Source: Erwinia phyllosphaerae (GTDB taxonomy: Bacteria; Pseudomonadota; Gammaproteobacteria; Enterobacterales; Enterobacteriaceae). Taken from it: a stretch of DNA of 32,160 nt. The position numbers and the translations under genes are program-made. Shown here one piece after another: positions 1 through 6,949 of this stretch; within the stretch, counting starts at the first letter, position 1, and each line of letters starts with the position of its first letter. The DNA lies in NCBI RefSeq assembly GCF_019132875.1, contig NZ_JAHSPF010000020.1, positions 1 to 32,160 of the forward strand, given 5' to 3'. Below the pieces are notes generated by a model. That model searched no databases and had not been told where the DNA came from. It worked only from the letters and a program-made list of their open reading frames with translations.

Positions 1-76
1 GAGCGGTAGTTCAGTTGGTTAGAATACCTGCCTGTCACGCAGGGGGTCGCGGGTTCGAGCCCCGTCCGTTCCGCCA
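1..76 (+). tRNA. aspT: tRNA-Asp (GTC), first base outside window
   Basis: The sequence matches enterobacterial tRNA-Asp, with anticodon GTC in the loop ctGTCac, a TTCGAGC T-arm and an encoded 3' CCA. The expected first G of the 77-nt gene falls just outside the window, so 76 nt are present. A tRNA-Trp follows after 7 nt; in E. coli an Asp-Trp pair forms the distal end of rrnC, so the window probably starts just after an rRNA operon. The symbol is given by synteny. Confidence 0.95.
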
Positions 77-83
77 CCCTTTT

Positions 84-159
84 AGGGGCGTAGTTCAATT
101 GGTAGAGCACCGGTCTCCAAAACCGGGTGTTGGGAGTTCGAGTCTCTCCGCCCCTGCCA
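84..159 (+). tRNA. trpT: tRNA-Trp (CCA)
   Basis: This 76-nt gene is almost identical to E. coli tRNA-Trp. The anticodon CCA lies in ctCCAaa, the acceptor stem AGGGGCG pairs with CGCCCCT, and the 3' CCA is encoded. It lies 7 nt after tRNA-Asp, is probably co-transcribed with the upstream rRNA operon, and is followed by an intrinsic terminator. Confidence 0.97.
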
Positions 160-169
160 AATAAAAAAT

Positions 170-199
170 AATCCTTTGCTTCGGCAAAGGATTTTTTTT
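170..199 (+). terminator. Intrinsic terminator of the rRNA/tRNA-Asp-Trp transcript
   Basis: A perfect 10-bp stem (aatcctttgc / gcaaaggatt) closes a TTCG tetraloop. The last two bases of the stem lead into a run of eight T. It begins 10 nt after tRNA-Trp, so it should end the rRNA operon transcript. Confidence 0.93.
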
Positions 200-300
200 G
201 TCCTGAAAATGTCTTTCTGTATCCTTTCTTTTTTCATTCACTTCTTTTTAGCAAAAAATCTTAACAAAAACGTAGATACGCTATTCAAAATAAACCCAGA

Positions 301-590
301 ATGGCCAGAGATCTTCCCATCTATAGCACTAAGCTATAAATCAACGATCCAGGCTTTGTTTATCTGCTGTGCTGAAATATAGCCAATGACCCAGGCTTTG
401 TTGATCTCTGCTGTGCTGAGATAGGGTAAATAGTCATAAATTTGCTCAGCTGCTGCGCTGAACTATGAAATAACCAGAGACTTGTTTATCTGCTACGCTG
501 AATAATGGCAGATGGCCAGAGACCTGACCATCTGCTGCGTTGAACTATCTGGATGGTCAGAGAGCTGACCATCTAATGCGTTGAACTATG
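301..590. repeat. Degenerate tandem array, unit about 41 bp, with hairpins
   Basis: Six or seven imperfect copies are seen, starting near 301, 347, 386, 430, 471, 512 and 553. The aligned tail motif g(c/t)tgaa recurs at 371, 415, 457, 497, 539 and 580, a period of 40-44 bp. The two right-hand copies agree at 33 of their first 37 bases; copies further left are more diverged. Copy 553 contains a perfect inverted repeat, GATGGTCAG-agag-CTGACCATC (552-573). Copy 512 contains an 11-bp version with one mismatch (509-534). The last copy includes the hdfR stop codon (586-588 on the minus strand). No open frame or known insertion sequence explains the array. The stretch 200-300 to its left is AT-rich and shows nothing recognisable. 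Confidence 0.8.
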
Positions 591-1410
591 GCGTATTGAC
601 CGGGAACTTCAGCAGCTGTCGGATATGCGCCTGCTGATCGCTGTTTTGTAACCAGACTGCATAAAGCGGCCTGACGGCGACAGGCGTATCGGGGATCACA
701 ATCAGATCCGCATATTCGCTGTGCCAGAGATCCGGTAAGAAAGCGCAGGCACCGGTTGTATGCAGCAGCTGACGCGTCAAATGAGCCGAGGTTGTCGTCA
801 AGACCGGCACATCATCGGCACCTGCCAGGTAGCTCTCATGTTGATGAAAGTCCGCCCCCCATTCCAGCTTAATGTAGTCATATTTCTCACGTTTCTCCGA
901 TTTTCGCGAACGATAAAGCGTAAGAGAGATATGGCCAATTTGCTGACTGGTAAGCTCGTCCATTTTTGGCGCTTCGGTCGTAATGAGCAGATCGAGCTGA
1001 CGCTCATGTAGCTGCTTCACCAGCAAATGTCGCTGGGCTACCCTTGCTTCAAGATGCAAATCTTCTCGGTTTTCATACAGCGTTTGCAGCCACGGCGTCA
1101 GATACGCCTCCCACAAGGACGCGCTGGCTCCGATGGAAAGCTCATGGTGCTGCTGCGTGTGGGCTACCTCTTTTTTCGCCATGATCCAGGTACTCATCAG
1201 GCTTTCGGCATAAGGGAGCAGCCGTTCACCTGCCGAGGTCAGACGAATGTTATTACGATGACGGGTAAAGAGGTTGACGCCAAGCTGGTTTTCCAACTGC
1301 CTGATACGAAAGCTAACGGCAGATTGCGTAAGGTAGAGCGCTTCAGCGGCACGTCCAAAGTGGCGAGTTCTGCTCACTTCAAGAAAGGTTTTTAATAATT
1401 CCGTATCCAC
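586..1410 (-). CDS. hdfR: HdfR, LysR-family transcriptional regulator
   Basis: HdfR is a LysR-type regulator known in E. coli as a repressor of the flagellar master operon flhDC and implicated in gltBD control. The predicted protein has 274 residues. It has an N-terminal winged helix-turn-helix (about residues 5-60, with the segment [19 protein letters not shown]), then a substrate-binding-like domain containing [12 protein letters not shown] and ending near [13 protein letters not shown] chose the GTG start at 1408-1410 because a strong AGGAG lies five to six bases upstream and the protein then begins [12 protein letters not shown], like E. coli HdfR. An ATG at 1438-1440 would add ten residues without a good ribosome site. 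The C-terminus (LLKFPVNTP) looks a little shorter than E. coli's, and the stop codon lies within the repeat array. It is divergent from maoP. Confidence 0.92.
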   Translation of the reverse strand: MDTELLKTFLEVSRTRHFGRAAEALYLTQSAVSFRIRQLENQLGVNLFTRHRNNIRLTSAGERLLPYAESLMSTWIMAKKEVAHTQQHHELSIGASASLWEAYLTPWLQTLYENREDLHLEARVAQRHLLVKQLHERQLDLLITTEAPKMDELTSQQIGHISLTLYRSRKSEKREKYDYIKLEWGADFHQHESYLAGADDVPVLTTTSAHLTRQLLHTTGACAFLPDLWHSEYADLIVIPDTPVAVRPLYAVWLQNSDQQAHIRQLLKFPVNTP

Positions 1411-1456
1411 ATCCGTCTCCTGAAAATCATTTGTCGTCATGATTTAAATGTTTTGT

Positions 1457-1485
1457 TTTACACTCTGTCAAGCGTATCTAATACT
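1457..1485 (+). promoter_or_regulatory. Candidate sigma-70 promoter of maoP
   Basis: A TTTACA -35 box (1457-1462) is followed after 17 bp by AATACT (1480-1485). It lies in the hdfR-maoP divergent intergenic region, about 45 bp before the maoP start. In E. coli a short cis-acting site, maoS, that works with MaoP is reported near this gene; I cannot identify it here by eye. Confidence 0.45.
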
Positions 1486-1531
1486 CCGCGCCATAAATAG
1501 CACGGCCATAAAAGAGTTAGGAGCGTGTAAA

Positions 1532-1870
1532 ATGGCGGAAAGCTTCGCAACAACGAATCGTTTTTTTGATAATAAACATTACCCGCGCGGTTTCTCGCGT
1601 CACGGTGATTTCACCATCAAAGAAGCTCAACTTCTTGAGCGTTATGGTTACGCTTTTAACGAGCTGGATTTGGCAAAGCGTGAACCGGCAACGGAAGAAG
1701 AGCGTCTGTTTATTGAGGTATGCCGTGGCATACGTGAGCCTCAAACCGAAGCCGAACGGGTTTGGTCAAAATATATGACGCGAATCAAGCGTCCCAAGCG
1801 TTTTCACACGCTTTCCGGCGGCAAGCCGCAGATGGAAGGTGTGGAAGACTATTCGGACAGCGATGATTAA
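1532..1870 (+). CDS. maoP: MaoP, macrodomain Ori organisation protein (YifE family)
   Basis: The protein has 112 residues, the same length as E. coli YifE/MaoP, and is highly similar throughout ([18 protein letters not shown] at the start, FHTLSGGKP near the end). MaoP is a DUF413-type protein that, with the maoS site, helps organise the Ori macrodomain of the chromosome in E. coli. The ATG at 1532 is preceded by TAGGAG at a suitable distance. An open frame continues upstream to 1448, but those residues (MFCFTLCQ...) are not part of the family. The gene is divergent from hdfR and closed by a strong intrinsic terminator, so it is probably monocistronic. Its location near the replication origin fits this function. 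Confidence 0.95.
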   Translation: MAESFATTNRFFDNKHYPRGFSRHGDFTIKEAQLLERYGYAFNELDLAKREPATEEERLFIEVCRGIREPQTEAERVWSKYMTRIKRPKRFHTLSGGKPQMEGVEDYSDSDD

Positions 1871-1872
1871 TG

Positions 1873-1896
1873 ATAAAGGGGCTTCGGCCCCTTTAT
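1873..1896 (+). terminator. Intrinsic terminator after maoP
   Basis: A perfect 10-bp stem (ataaaggggc / gccccttta plus t) closes a TTCG loop, starting 2 nt after the maoP stop. The T-run is short (tttattgt). It also sits 36 bp beyond the stop of the convergent comM gene and may serve both strands. Confidence 0.85.
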
Positions 1897-1931
1897 TGTC
1901 AGTGATAAACGCTTTTTTGCAAGGCAAAACC

Positions 1932-3449
1932 TTATTCCAGGCTCCTGAGCAGGTGAATTAACAACCTGTCGATAGCACGATAGCTTAAAGCCTCGTGTAA
2001 ATGTTCCCGCTTAATGCTTTTCTCTTCCGCCAGATCGGCAATGGTGCGCGCAACTTTCAAAATGCGTTGCCAGGCTCGTACAGAAAGTCCCAGCTGGCTT
2101 AACACCTCTTCCAGCCACTTTGCGTCTTTACTCTCAATGTCACAGTGCTGACGGATTTCATGCGGTTTCAACATTCCGTTTATTGCTCCGGCACGCGCTT
2201 GCTGAATTTTCCTTGCTGACAGAACGCGTTGTCGTACCGTCGCGCTGGATTCACTTGTTGCAGGCTGGCTTAACGTACCCGGCGGTAAAAGCGGAACTTC
2301 CAGTGAAAGGTCAAAACGTTCGAGAAACGGGCCTGACAAGCGGCTCAAATAACGTAGCGTTTGCTGTGGAGTACTGCGATCGTGTCTGGCGCCCTGTTGA
2401 CCTGTAGGGCTGGGGTTCATGGCCGCTATCAGCTGGAAACGTGCTGGCCAGGTTACTTTTGCCCGTGCGCGCGAGATAGAGATACTGCCAGATTCGACAG
2501 GTTCCCGTAAGGCATCCAGCGTCTTACGTTCAAACTCCGGTAATTCATCCAGAAACAGGATGCCGTTGTGGGCCAGCGATATCTCGCCAGGCTTAGGTAA
2601 TGCTCCACCGCCGACCAGCGCATAGCGTGAAGAAGTATGATGAGGTGCACGGAAAGGCCGCTGACGCCACTGATGCTGAATAAGCGATGAGCTAACCACG
2701 CTGGCAATAGCGGCGCTCTCCAGCGCTTCATTGTCGCTTAACGGCGGTAACAACCCGGCAAGCCGCATGGCCAGCATCGTTTTTCCTGTGCCGGGCGGCC
2801 CGATTAACAGCAGGTTATGGCCGCCGGCGGCAGCCACTTCCAGCGCTCTTTTTGCCTGCTGCTGCCCGATAATTTCATTCAGGTCTTCAGGTGGGAAAAG
2901 GGGGGCGGCCGCGTTATAGCAAGCTTTTTCCAGCGGTGCCTGGCCGTTCAGAAAAGTACACACCTCCAGCAGACTGGTTGCCAGGTGGCTGTGCGCATGA
3001 CGTACCAGACCAACCTCATCCCGATTATCGCAAGAGAGGATAAGCTCACGGTTAGCGTCGGCCGCGGCCATCGCTGCAGGGATCGCAGCCTGTACGCCCC
3101 GCAGAGCCCCCGTCAGCGCAAGTTCTCCCAGTAACTCATACTTCCCCAGTTTTTCTCCGGAAATTTGCTCTGAGGCCGCCAGAATCGCTATGGCAATAGG
3201 CAGATCGTATCGGCCGCCTTCCTTGGGTAAATCCGCAGGGGCGAGATTGACGGTAATGCGCCTGGCAGGGAAAGAAAAACCGCAGTTTATCAATGCGCTC
3301 CGCACACGCTCTCTGGCTTCTTTTACCGTTGTTTCCGGTAAGCCAACCAGCGTAAGCGCAGGCAGACCATTACTCAGATGAACCTCAACGGTGACCAGCG
3401 GCGCTTCTACGCCAATGGCGGCACGGGTGTAGGCTATAGATAACGACAT
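1932..3449 (-). CDS. comM: ComM/YifB family AAA+ ATPase (Mg-chelatase-like)
   Basis: The protein has 505 residues, against about 506 for E. coli YifB. The N-terminal domain (about 1-170) carries the family block NLAPADLPKEGGRYDLPIA. The AAA+ core follows, with Walker A GPPGTGKT (217-224), Walker B ILFLDELPEF (about 300-310) and AAMNPSP. The C-terminal lid includes ESSATVRQRV and SYRAIDRLL. In Vibrio and other naturally transformable species ComM is a hexameric helicase that drives branch migration during integration of donor DNA; its job in enterics is less clear. The ATG at 3447-3449 has AAGGAG upstream and matches the family start MSLSI; an upstream in-frame extension to 3491 is not conserved. 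It is convergent with maoP and divergent from ilvL. Confidence 0.95.
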   Translation of the reverse strand: MSLSIAYTRAAIGVEAPLVTVEVHLSNGLPALTLVGLPETTVKEARERVRSALINCGFSFPARRITVNLAPADLPKEGGRYDLPIAIAILAASEQISGEKLGKYELLGELALTGALRGVQAAIPAAMAAADANRELILSCDNRDEVGLVRHAHSHLATSLLEVCTFLNGQAPLEKACYNAAAPLFPPEDLNEIIGQQQAKRALEVAAAGGHNLLLIGPPGTGKTMLAMRLAGLLPPLSDNEALESAAIASVVSSSLIQHQWRQRPFRAPHHTSSRYALVGGGALPKPGEISLAHNGILFLDELPEFERKTLDALREPVESGSISISRARAKVTWPARFQLIAAMNPSPTGQQGARHDRSTPQQTLRYLSRLSGPFLERFDLSLEVPLLPPGTLSQPATSESSATVRQRVLSARKIQQARAGAINGMLKPHEIRQHCDIESKDAKWLEEVLSQLGLSVRAWQRILKVARTIADLAEEKSIKREHLHEALSYRAIDRLLIHLLRSLE

Positions 3450-3655
3450 AAAAACTCCTTTTGGCGTTATTTTGTCCGCTGGCGAATACAAATACGATGC
3501 CCCAATTTTTGTTTACGAAGACAGCTCGCAGAAAAATTGCTGGCGGCAACATTGTTGCGCATAATTTTTCGATGCATCTCGCAAGTTAAAGCAGCGGCGA
3601 TAACCGGCATAAAACGTTACGTCGGGTGCGTAATGAATAATTTTCAGGATTTGGG
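3450..3655. other. Intergenic region between comM and the ilv promoter
   Basis: This is the left part of a 346-bp gene-free stretch (3450-3795) that must hold the comM promoter on the minus strand and upstream elements of ilv on the plus strand. AT-rich tracts are visible. A small inverted repeat GCAAC-att-GTTGC (3546-3558) could be an operator. No coding frame, RNA gene or repeat family was recognised. Confidence 0.4.
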
Positions 3656-3668
3656 TTATGGGTTGATT
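3656..3668 (-). promoter_or_regulatory. Candidate IHF site upstream of ilv promoter
   Basis: On the minus strand the sequence reads AATCAACCCATAA, matching 12 of 13 positions of the IHF consensus WATCARNNNNTTR. It lies roughly 95-100 bp upstream of the predicted ilv start point. In E. coli IHF binds about 92 bp upstream of the ilvGMEDA promoter and activates it by transmitting DNA duplex destabilisation. An AT-rich inverted repeat (GATTAAT...ATTAATC) overlaps and follows it, consistent with such a region. Confidence 0.5.
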
Positions 3669-3725
3669 AATAAGTGCTTTTTAATTAATCATGGCTTGCG
3701 CCAAAAAATAAAATGATGAAAAAAG

Positions 3726-3753
3726 TTGAATGCGATCCGCTAACTGTGATAAC
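3726..3753 (+). promoter_or_regulatory. ilvLXGMEDA promoter
   Basis: A TTGAAT -35 box (3726-3731) and a GATAAC -10 box (3748-3753) are separated by 16 bp. The flanking text aactctgtaggcatt and cttcgaacaag is very similar to the E. coli ilv P2 promoter and start site as I recall them. Transcription should begin near 3760, about 36 nt before the leader peptide. Confidence 0.75.
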
Positions 3754-3795
3754 TCTGTAGGCATTACTTCGAACAAGTGAATTTATCGAAACTAA

Positions 3796-3894
3796 ATGAA
3801 AGCCCTTCTACGAGTCCTAAGCCTTGTCATTATCAACGTCGTCGTGATTATTATCACGCCGTGCGGGGCTACGCTCGGAGGAAGAAAGGCTTAA
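3796..3894 (+). CDS. ilvL: ilvGMEDA operon leader peptide IlvL
   Basis: This 32-residue peptide is the same length as E. coli IlvL and shares the core (ALLRV, VVVIII, PCGA, GRKA). Fifteen of 32 residues are branched-chain: five Leu, five Val and five Ile, including the run VVVIII at 15-20. Ribosome stalling at these codons when charged Leu, Val or Ile tRNA is scarce is the classical attenuation signal that prevents formation of the terminator hairpin just downstream. It is too short for ordinary gene callers and sits about 36 nt after the predicted start point. No strong Shine-Dalgarno is obvious, but the identity is secure from sequence and position. Confidence 0.95.
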   Translation: MKALLRVLSLVIINVVVIIITPCGATLGGRKA

Positions 3895-3916
3895 AAATCA
3901 AGCCTGATTTCAGAAG

Positions 3917-3951
3917 AACCCCCGCACCGAAAGGTCCGGGGGTTTTTTTTT
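3917..3951 (+). terminator. ilv operon attenuator
   Basis: The stem aacccccg pairs with cgggggtt, then after one C-C mismatch acc pairs with ggt around a GAAA loop. A run of nine T follows (3943-3951). It lies 22 nt after the ilvL stop, and is the terminator arm of the attenuator for ilvXGMEDA. Confidence 0.95.
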
Positions 3952-3990
3952 GGCAGGGCTTCCAGTGTATTAACGACAGAGGAACAGAAG

Positions 3991-4041
3991 ATGAACAGTA
4001 GAATAAAATGCTGTTGTTCCCAGCGAGAGGCGGGGAAATAA
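3991..4041 (+). CDS. ilvX: IlvX, 16-residue micropeptide upstream of ilvG
   Basis: A 16-codon frame, ATG to TAA, encodes [17 protein letters not shown]. coli has a 16-residue peptide, IlvX (starting MNNSTKFC), at this same place between the attenuator and ilvG, so length, position and start are conserved while most residues differ. A GAGGAACAG ribosome site precedes the ATG. The ilvG ATG follows the stop after 2 nt, and the ilvG ribosome site (GAGGCGGGG) lies inside the ilvX codons, so translation of ilvX may open or couple to ilvG initiation. No molecular function is known to me. Three consecutive cysteines are unusual. Confidence 0.75.
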   Translation: MNSRIKCCCSQREAGK

Positions 4042-4043
4042 CT

Positions 4044-5690
4044 ATGAATGGTGCTCAGTGGGTGGTTCAGGCGTTGCGTGGGCAGGGGGTCGAGACGGTT
4101 TTCGGCTATCCGGGTGGTGCAATTATGCCCGTCTATGACGCGCTTTATGATGGCGGCGTCGAACACCTACTGTGCCGTCATGAGCAGGGCGCTGCTATGG
4201 CCGCCATTGGCTATGCCCGTTCTACCGGCAAGGTAGGCGTTTGCATCGCAACTTCTGGCCCTGGCGCGACCAATCTTATTACCGGCCTGGCGGATGCAAT
4301 GATGGACTCCGTGCCGGTTGTGGCCATTACCGGCCAGGTTGCTGGCGGCCTGATCGGCACCGACGCCTTTCAGGAAATCGACGTGCTGGGTTTGTCATTG
4401 GCCTGCACTAAACACAGTTTCCTGGTGGGTTCTCTGGAAGAGCTGCCGGAAGTGATGGCTGAGGCTTTTGCCATTGCACAGTCTGGTCGTCCGGGCCCGG
4501 TTTTAATCGATATTCCTAAAGATATTCAGTTAGCCAGCGGCGATCTGACCGCGCATCTGCTGCCGGTTGAAGATGACGCAGAGCATCCTCATCAGGAGCT
4601 GCAGCAGGCGCGGGCTATGCTGGCCCAGGCCAAAAAGCCGGTACTGTATGTAGGCGGCGGCGTAGGTATGGCGAACGCCGTTGGCGCACTGCGCTCATTT
4701 GCCCGCGAAACGGGTATTCCTGTTGTCGCCACGCTGAAAGGCCTGGGCGCACCCGATCCTCAGGATGCCTGCTATCTGGGTATGCTGGGCATGCACGGTA
4801 CTAAAGCGGCTAACTTCGCCGTGCAGCAGTGTGATTTGCTGATTGCCGTGGGCGCGCGTTTTGACGACCGCGTGACGGGTAAGCTTGATACATTCGCTCC
4901 CCACGCCAGCGTTATCCACATGGATATCGACCCGGCTGAACTCAATAAACTGCGCCAGGCGCATGTTGCCCTGCGCGGCGATCTCAATAAGTTATTACCC
5001 GACCTGTATCATCCAACAGACATTACTGCATGGCGCGACCACGTGCAGGCGCTGAAGGCGGATCACGGCTGGCGTTACGATCATCCGGGCGAAGCCATTT
5101 ATGCGCCGCTGTTTTTAAAGCAGCTTTCCGATCGTAAACCTGCCAGCGCTGTAGTGACCACAGATGTTGGCCAGCACCAGATGTGGACGGCACAGCATGT
5201 AAGCTTTAACCAGCCGGAAGATTTCATTACTTCCAGCGGCCTGGGCACGATGGGCTTTGGGCTGCCAGCCGCCGTGGGTGCTCAGGTGGCGCGCCCTGAC
5301 GATACGGTCATCTGCGTCTCGGGCGATGGCTCTTTTATGATGAACGTCCAGGAGCTGGGCACCATCAAGCGTAAGCAGCTGCCGCTGAAAATCGTGCTGC
5401 TGGACAACCAGCGCTTAGGCATGGTGCGCCAGTGGCAGCAGCTGTTCTTCTCAGAACGCTACAGCGAAACCAACCTGTCTGATAACCCGGATTTCCTGAT
5501 GCTGGCACGCGCCTTTGACATTCCCGGCCAGCGCATTATGCGTAAAGATCAGGTAGAAGCCGCGCTGGACGCCATGTTGAACAGCAAAGGCCCTTATATG
5601 CTGCACGTGTCCATTGATGAATTAGAAAACGTCTGGCCGCTGGTGCCGCCGGGCGCCAGCAACGAAAATATGATGGAGAAAACCTCATGA
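4044..5690 (+). CDS. ilvG: Acetohydroxyacid synthase II large subunit IlvG (intact)
   Basis: The enzyme condenses two pyruvates, or pyruvate and 2-oxobutyrate, to acetolactate or acetohydroxybutyrate, the first common step of Ile and Val synthesis. It needs thiamine diphosphate, FAD and Mg. The 548 residues match full-length AHAS II. Visible features are the catalytic Glu47 (CRHEQGA), the central FAD-binding domain with [11 protein letters not shown] (249-259), and the ThDP motif GDGS (427-430) ending at Asn455. Unlike the E. coli K-12 gene, which is frameshifted, this copy is open throughout. AHAS II is generally resistant to valine feedback. The ATG at 4044 was chosen over an upstream frame start at 4008 from family similarity (MNGAQWVV). 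It overlaps ilvM by 4 nt (ATGA). Confidence 0.98.
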   Translation: MNGAQWVVQALRGQGVETVFGYPGGAIMPVYDALYDGGVEHLLCRHEQGAAMAAIGYARSTGKVGVCIATSGPGATNLITGLADAMMDSVPVVAITGQVAGGLIGTDAFQEIDVLGLSLACTKHSFLVGSLEELPEVMAEAFAIAQSGRPGPVLIDIPKDIQLASGDLTAHLLPVEDDAEHPHQELQQARAMLAQAKKPVLYVGGGVGMANAVGALRSFARETGIPVVATLKGLGAPDPQDACYLGMLGMHGTKAANFAVQQCDLLIAVGARFDDRVTGKLDTFAPHASVIHMDIDPAELNKLRQAHVALRGDLNKLLPDLYHPTDITAWRDHVQALKADHGWRYDHPGEAIYAPLFLKQLSDRKPASAVVTTDVGQHQMWTAQHVSFNQPEDFITSSGLGTMGFGLPAAVGAQVARPDDTVICVSGDGSFMMNVQELGTIKRKQLPLKIVLLDNQRLGMVRQWQQLFFSERYSETNLSDNPDFLMLARAFDIPGQRIMRKDQVEAALDAMLNSKGPYMLHVSIDELENVWPLVPPGASNENMMEKTS

Positions 5691-5944
5691 TGCAGCATCA
5701 GTTATCCATTGAGGCGCGTCCGCGTCCCGAAATCCTGGAGCGTATCCTGCGCGTCGTTCGCCATCGTGGCTTCCAGATTTGCGCCATGAATATGTCTTCT
5801 GGCGAAAACAGCGGCAATATTAATATTGAAATGACCGTTGCCAGCCAACGTCCGGTCGATTTACTGTCGACACAGTTAAGCAAGCTGATGGATGTAGCTA
5901 CCGTTCATATCCAACACCAGACAACACAACAAATCCGCGCCTGA
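5687..5944 (+). CDS. ilvM: Acetohydroxyacid synthase II small subunit IlvM
   Basis: The protein has 85 residues (87 in E. coli) and is a single ACT domain, with VVRHRGF at about 22-28 and [10 protein letters not shown] at about 44-53. It is the regulatory partner that IlvG needs for full activity. The start codon overlaps the ilvG stop in ATGA, which fits translational coupling and equal subunit supply. Another ATG follows immediately (MMQHQ), so the exact initiator could be one codon later. Confidence 0.96.
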   Translation: MMQHQLSIEARPRPEILERILRVVRHRGFQICAMNMSSGENSGNINIEMTVASQRPVDLLSTQLSKLMDVATVHIQHQTTQQIRA

Positions 5945-5962
5945 GCGCGAAAGGAAAGAAGA

Positions 5963-6889
5963 ATGACGAAGAAAGCTGACTTTATCTGGTTCAATGGCGA
6001 GATGGTTAAGTGGGAAGAAGCGAAGGTAAGCGTCATGTCCCACGCGTTGCACTACGGCACCTCTGTATTTGAAGGCGTCCGCTGCTACGACTCGCACAAA
6101 GGCCCGGTAGTCTTCCGCCATCGTGAACACATGCAGCGCCTGCGCGACTCAGCAAAAATCTATCGTTTCCCGGTGACGCAAAGCGTCGATGACCTGATGG
6201 AAGCGTGCCGTGAAGTGCTGCGCGTCAACAAGCTGACCAGCGCTTATATTCGTCCGCTGGTGTTTGTCGGCGATGTTGGTCTGGGCGTGAACCCGCCGGA
6301 CGGTTACAGCACTGACGTGATTATTGCCGCTTTCCCGTGGGGCGCTTACCTGGGCGCAGAAGCGCTGGAGCAAGGTATTGACGCGATGGTTTCTTCCTGG
6401 AACCGCGTAGCGCCAAATACGCTGCCAACGGCGGCGAAGGCGGGTGGTAACTATCTTTCCTCTCTGCTGGTGGGCAGCGAAGCGCGTCGTCACGGCTATC
6501 AGGAAGGCATCGCGCTGGATACGCAGGGTTATATCTCTGAAGGCGCGGGCGAAAACCTGTTTGAAGTGAAGGATGGCATTTTGTTTACGCCGCCGTTTAC
6601 CTCTTCCGCGCTGCCGGGCATCACGCGTGACGCCATCATCAAGCTGGCGAAAGATATGGGTATCGAAGTCCGCGAGCAGGTGCTGTCCCGTGAATCGCTT
6701 TACCTGGCCGACGAAATCTTTATGTCCGGCACCGCAGCAGAAATCACGCCGGTACGCAGCGTAGACGGTATTCAGGTAGGTGAAGGTAAACGTGGTCCGG
6801 TGACAACGCGTATTCAGTCCGCCTTCTTTGGGCTGTTCACTGGCGAAACCGAAGACAAATGGGGCTGGTTAGATCCGGTAAACCCATAA
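5963..6889 (+). CDS. ilvE: Branched-chain amino acid transaminase IlvE
   Basis: This PLP enzyme makes the last step of Val, Leu and Ile synthesis, transferring the amino group from glutamate to the 2-oxo acids. The protein has 308 residues, one fewer than in E. coli, and is fold-type IV. The PLP lysine is Lys159 in PTAAKAGGNY. Other family blocks are HALHYGTSVFEG (28-39) and GYISEGAGENLFEVKDG. A GGAAAGAAG ribosome site precedes the ATG, 18 nt after ilvM. The gene is internal to the ilv operon. Confidence 0.98.
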   Translation: MTKKADFIWFNGEMVKWEEAKVSVMSHALHYGTSVFEGVRCYDSHKGPVVFRHREHMQRLRDSAKIYRFPVTQSVDDLMEACREVLRVNKLTSAYIRPLVFVGDVGLGVNPPDGYSTDVIIAAFPWGAYLGAEALEQGIDAMVSSWNRVAPNTLPTAAKAGGNYLSSLLVGSEARRHGYQEGIALDTQGYISEGAGENLFEVKDGILFTPPFTSSALPGITRDAIIKLAKDMGIEVREQVLSRESLYLADEIFMSGTAAEITPVRSVDGIQVGEGKRGPVTTRIQSAFFGLFTGETEDKWGWLDPVNP

Positions 6890-6901
6890 TAATGAAAATT
6901 G

Positions 6902-6923
6902 ACGGGCGCCGTCTGGCGTCCGT
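6902..6923. other. Intercistronic stem-loop between ilvE and ilvD
   Basis: Nine base pairs (acgggcgcc with ggcgtccgt, one G-U wobble) close a GTCT loop in the 60-nt gap between ilvE and ilvD. No T-run follows, so it is not a simple terminator. It may stabilise or process the operon mRNA. Confidence 0.5.
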
Positions 6924-6949
6924 ATACCGTCTGATTCTGGAGTATGAGC

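Noticed and set aside
176..382. 68-codon plus-strand frame after tRNA-Trp
   Set aside because: It begins inside the terminator hairpin, runs into the repeat array, has no ribosome site and resembles no known protein.
301..590. CRISPR array
   Set aside because: The repeats are imperfect and contiguous, without unique spacers of constant length, and no cas genes are present.
4044..5690. Frameshift in ilvG as in E. coli K-12
   Set aside because: The frame is continuous for 548 codons with all family blocks in order.
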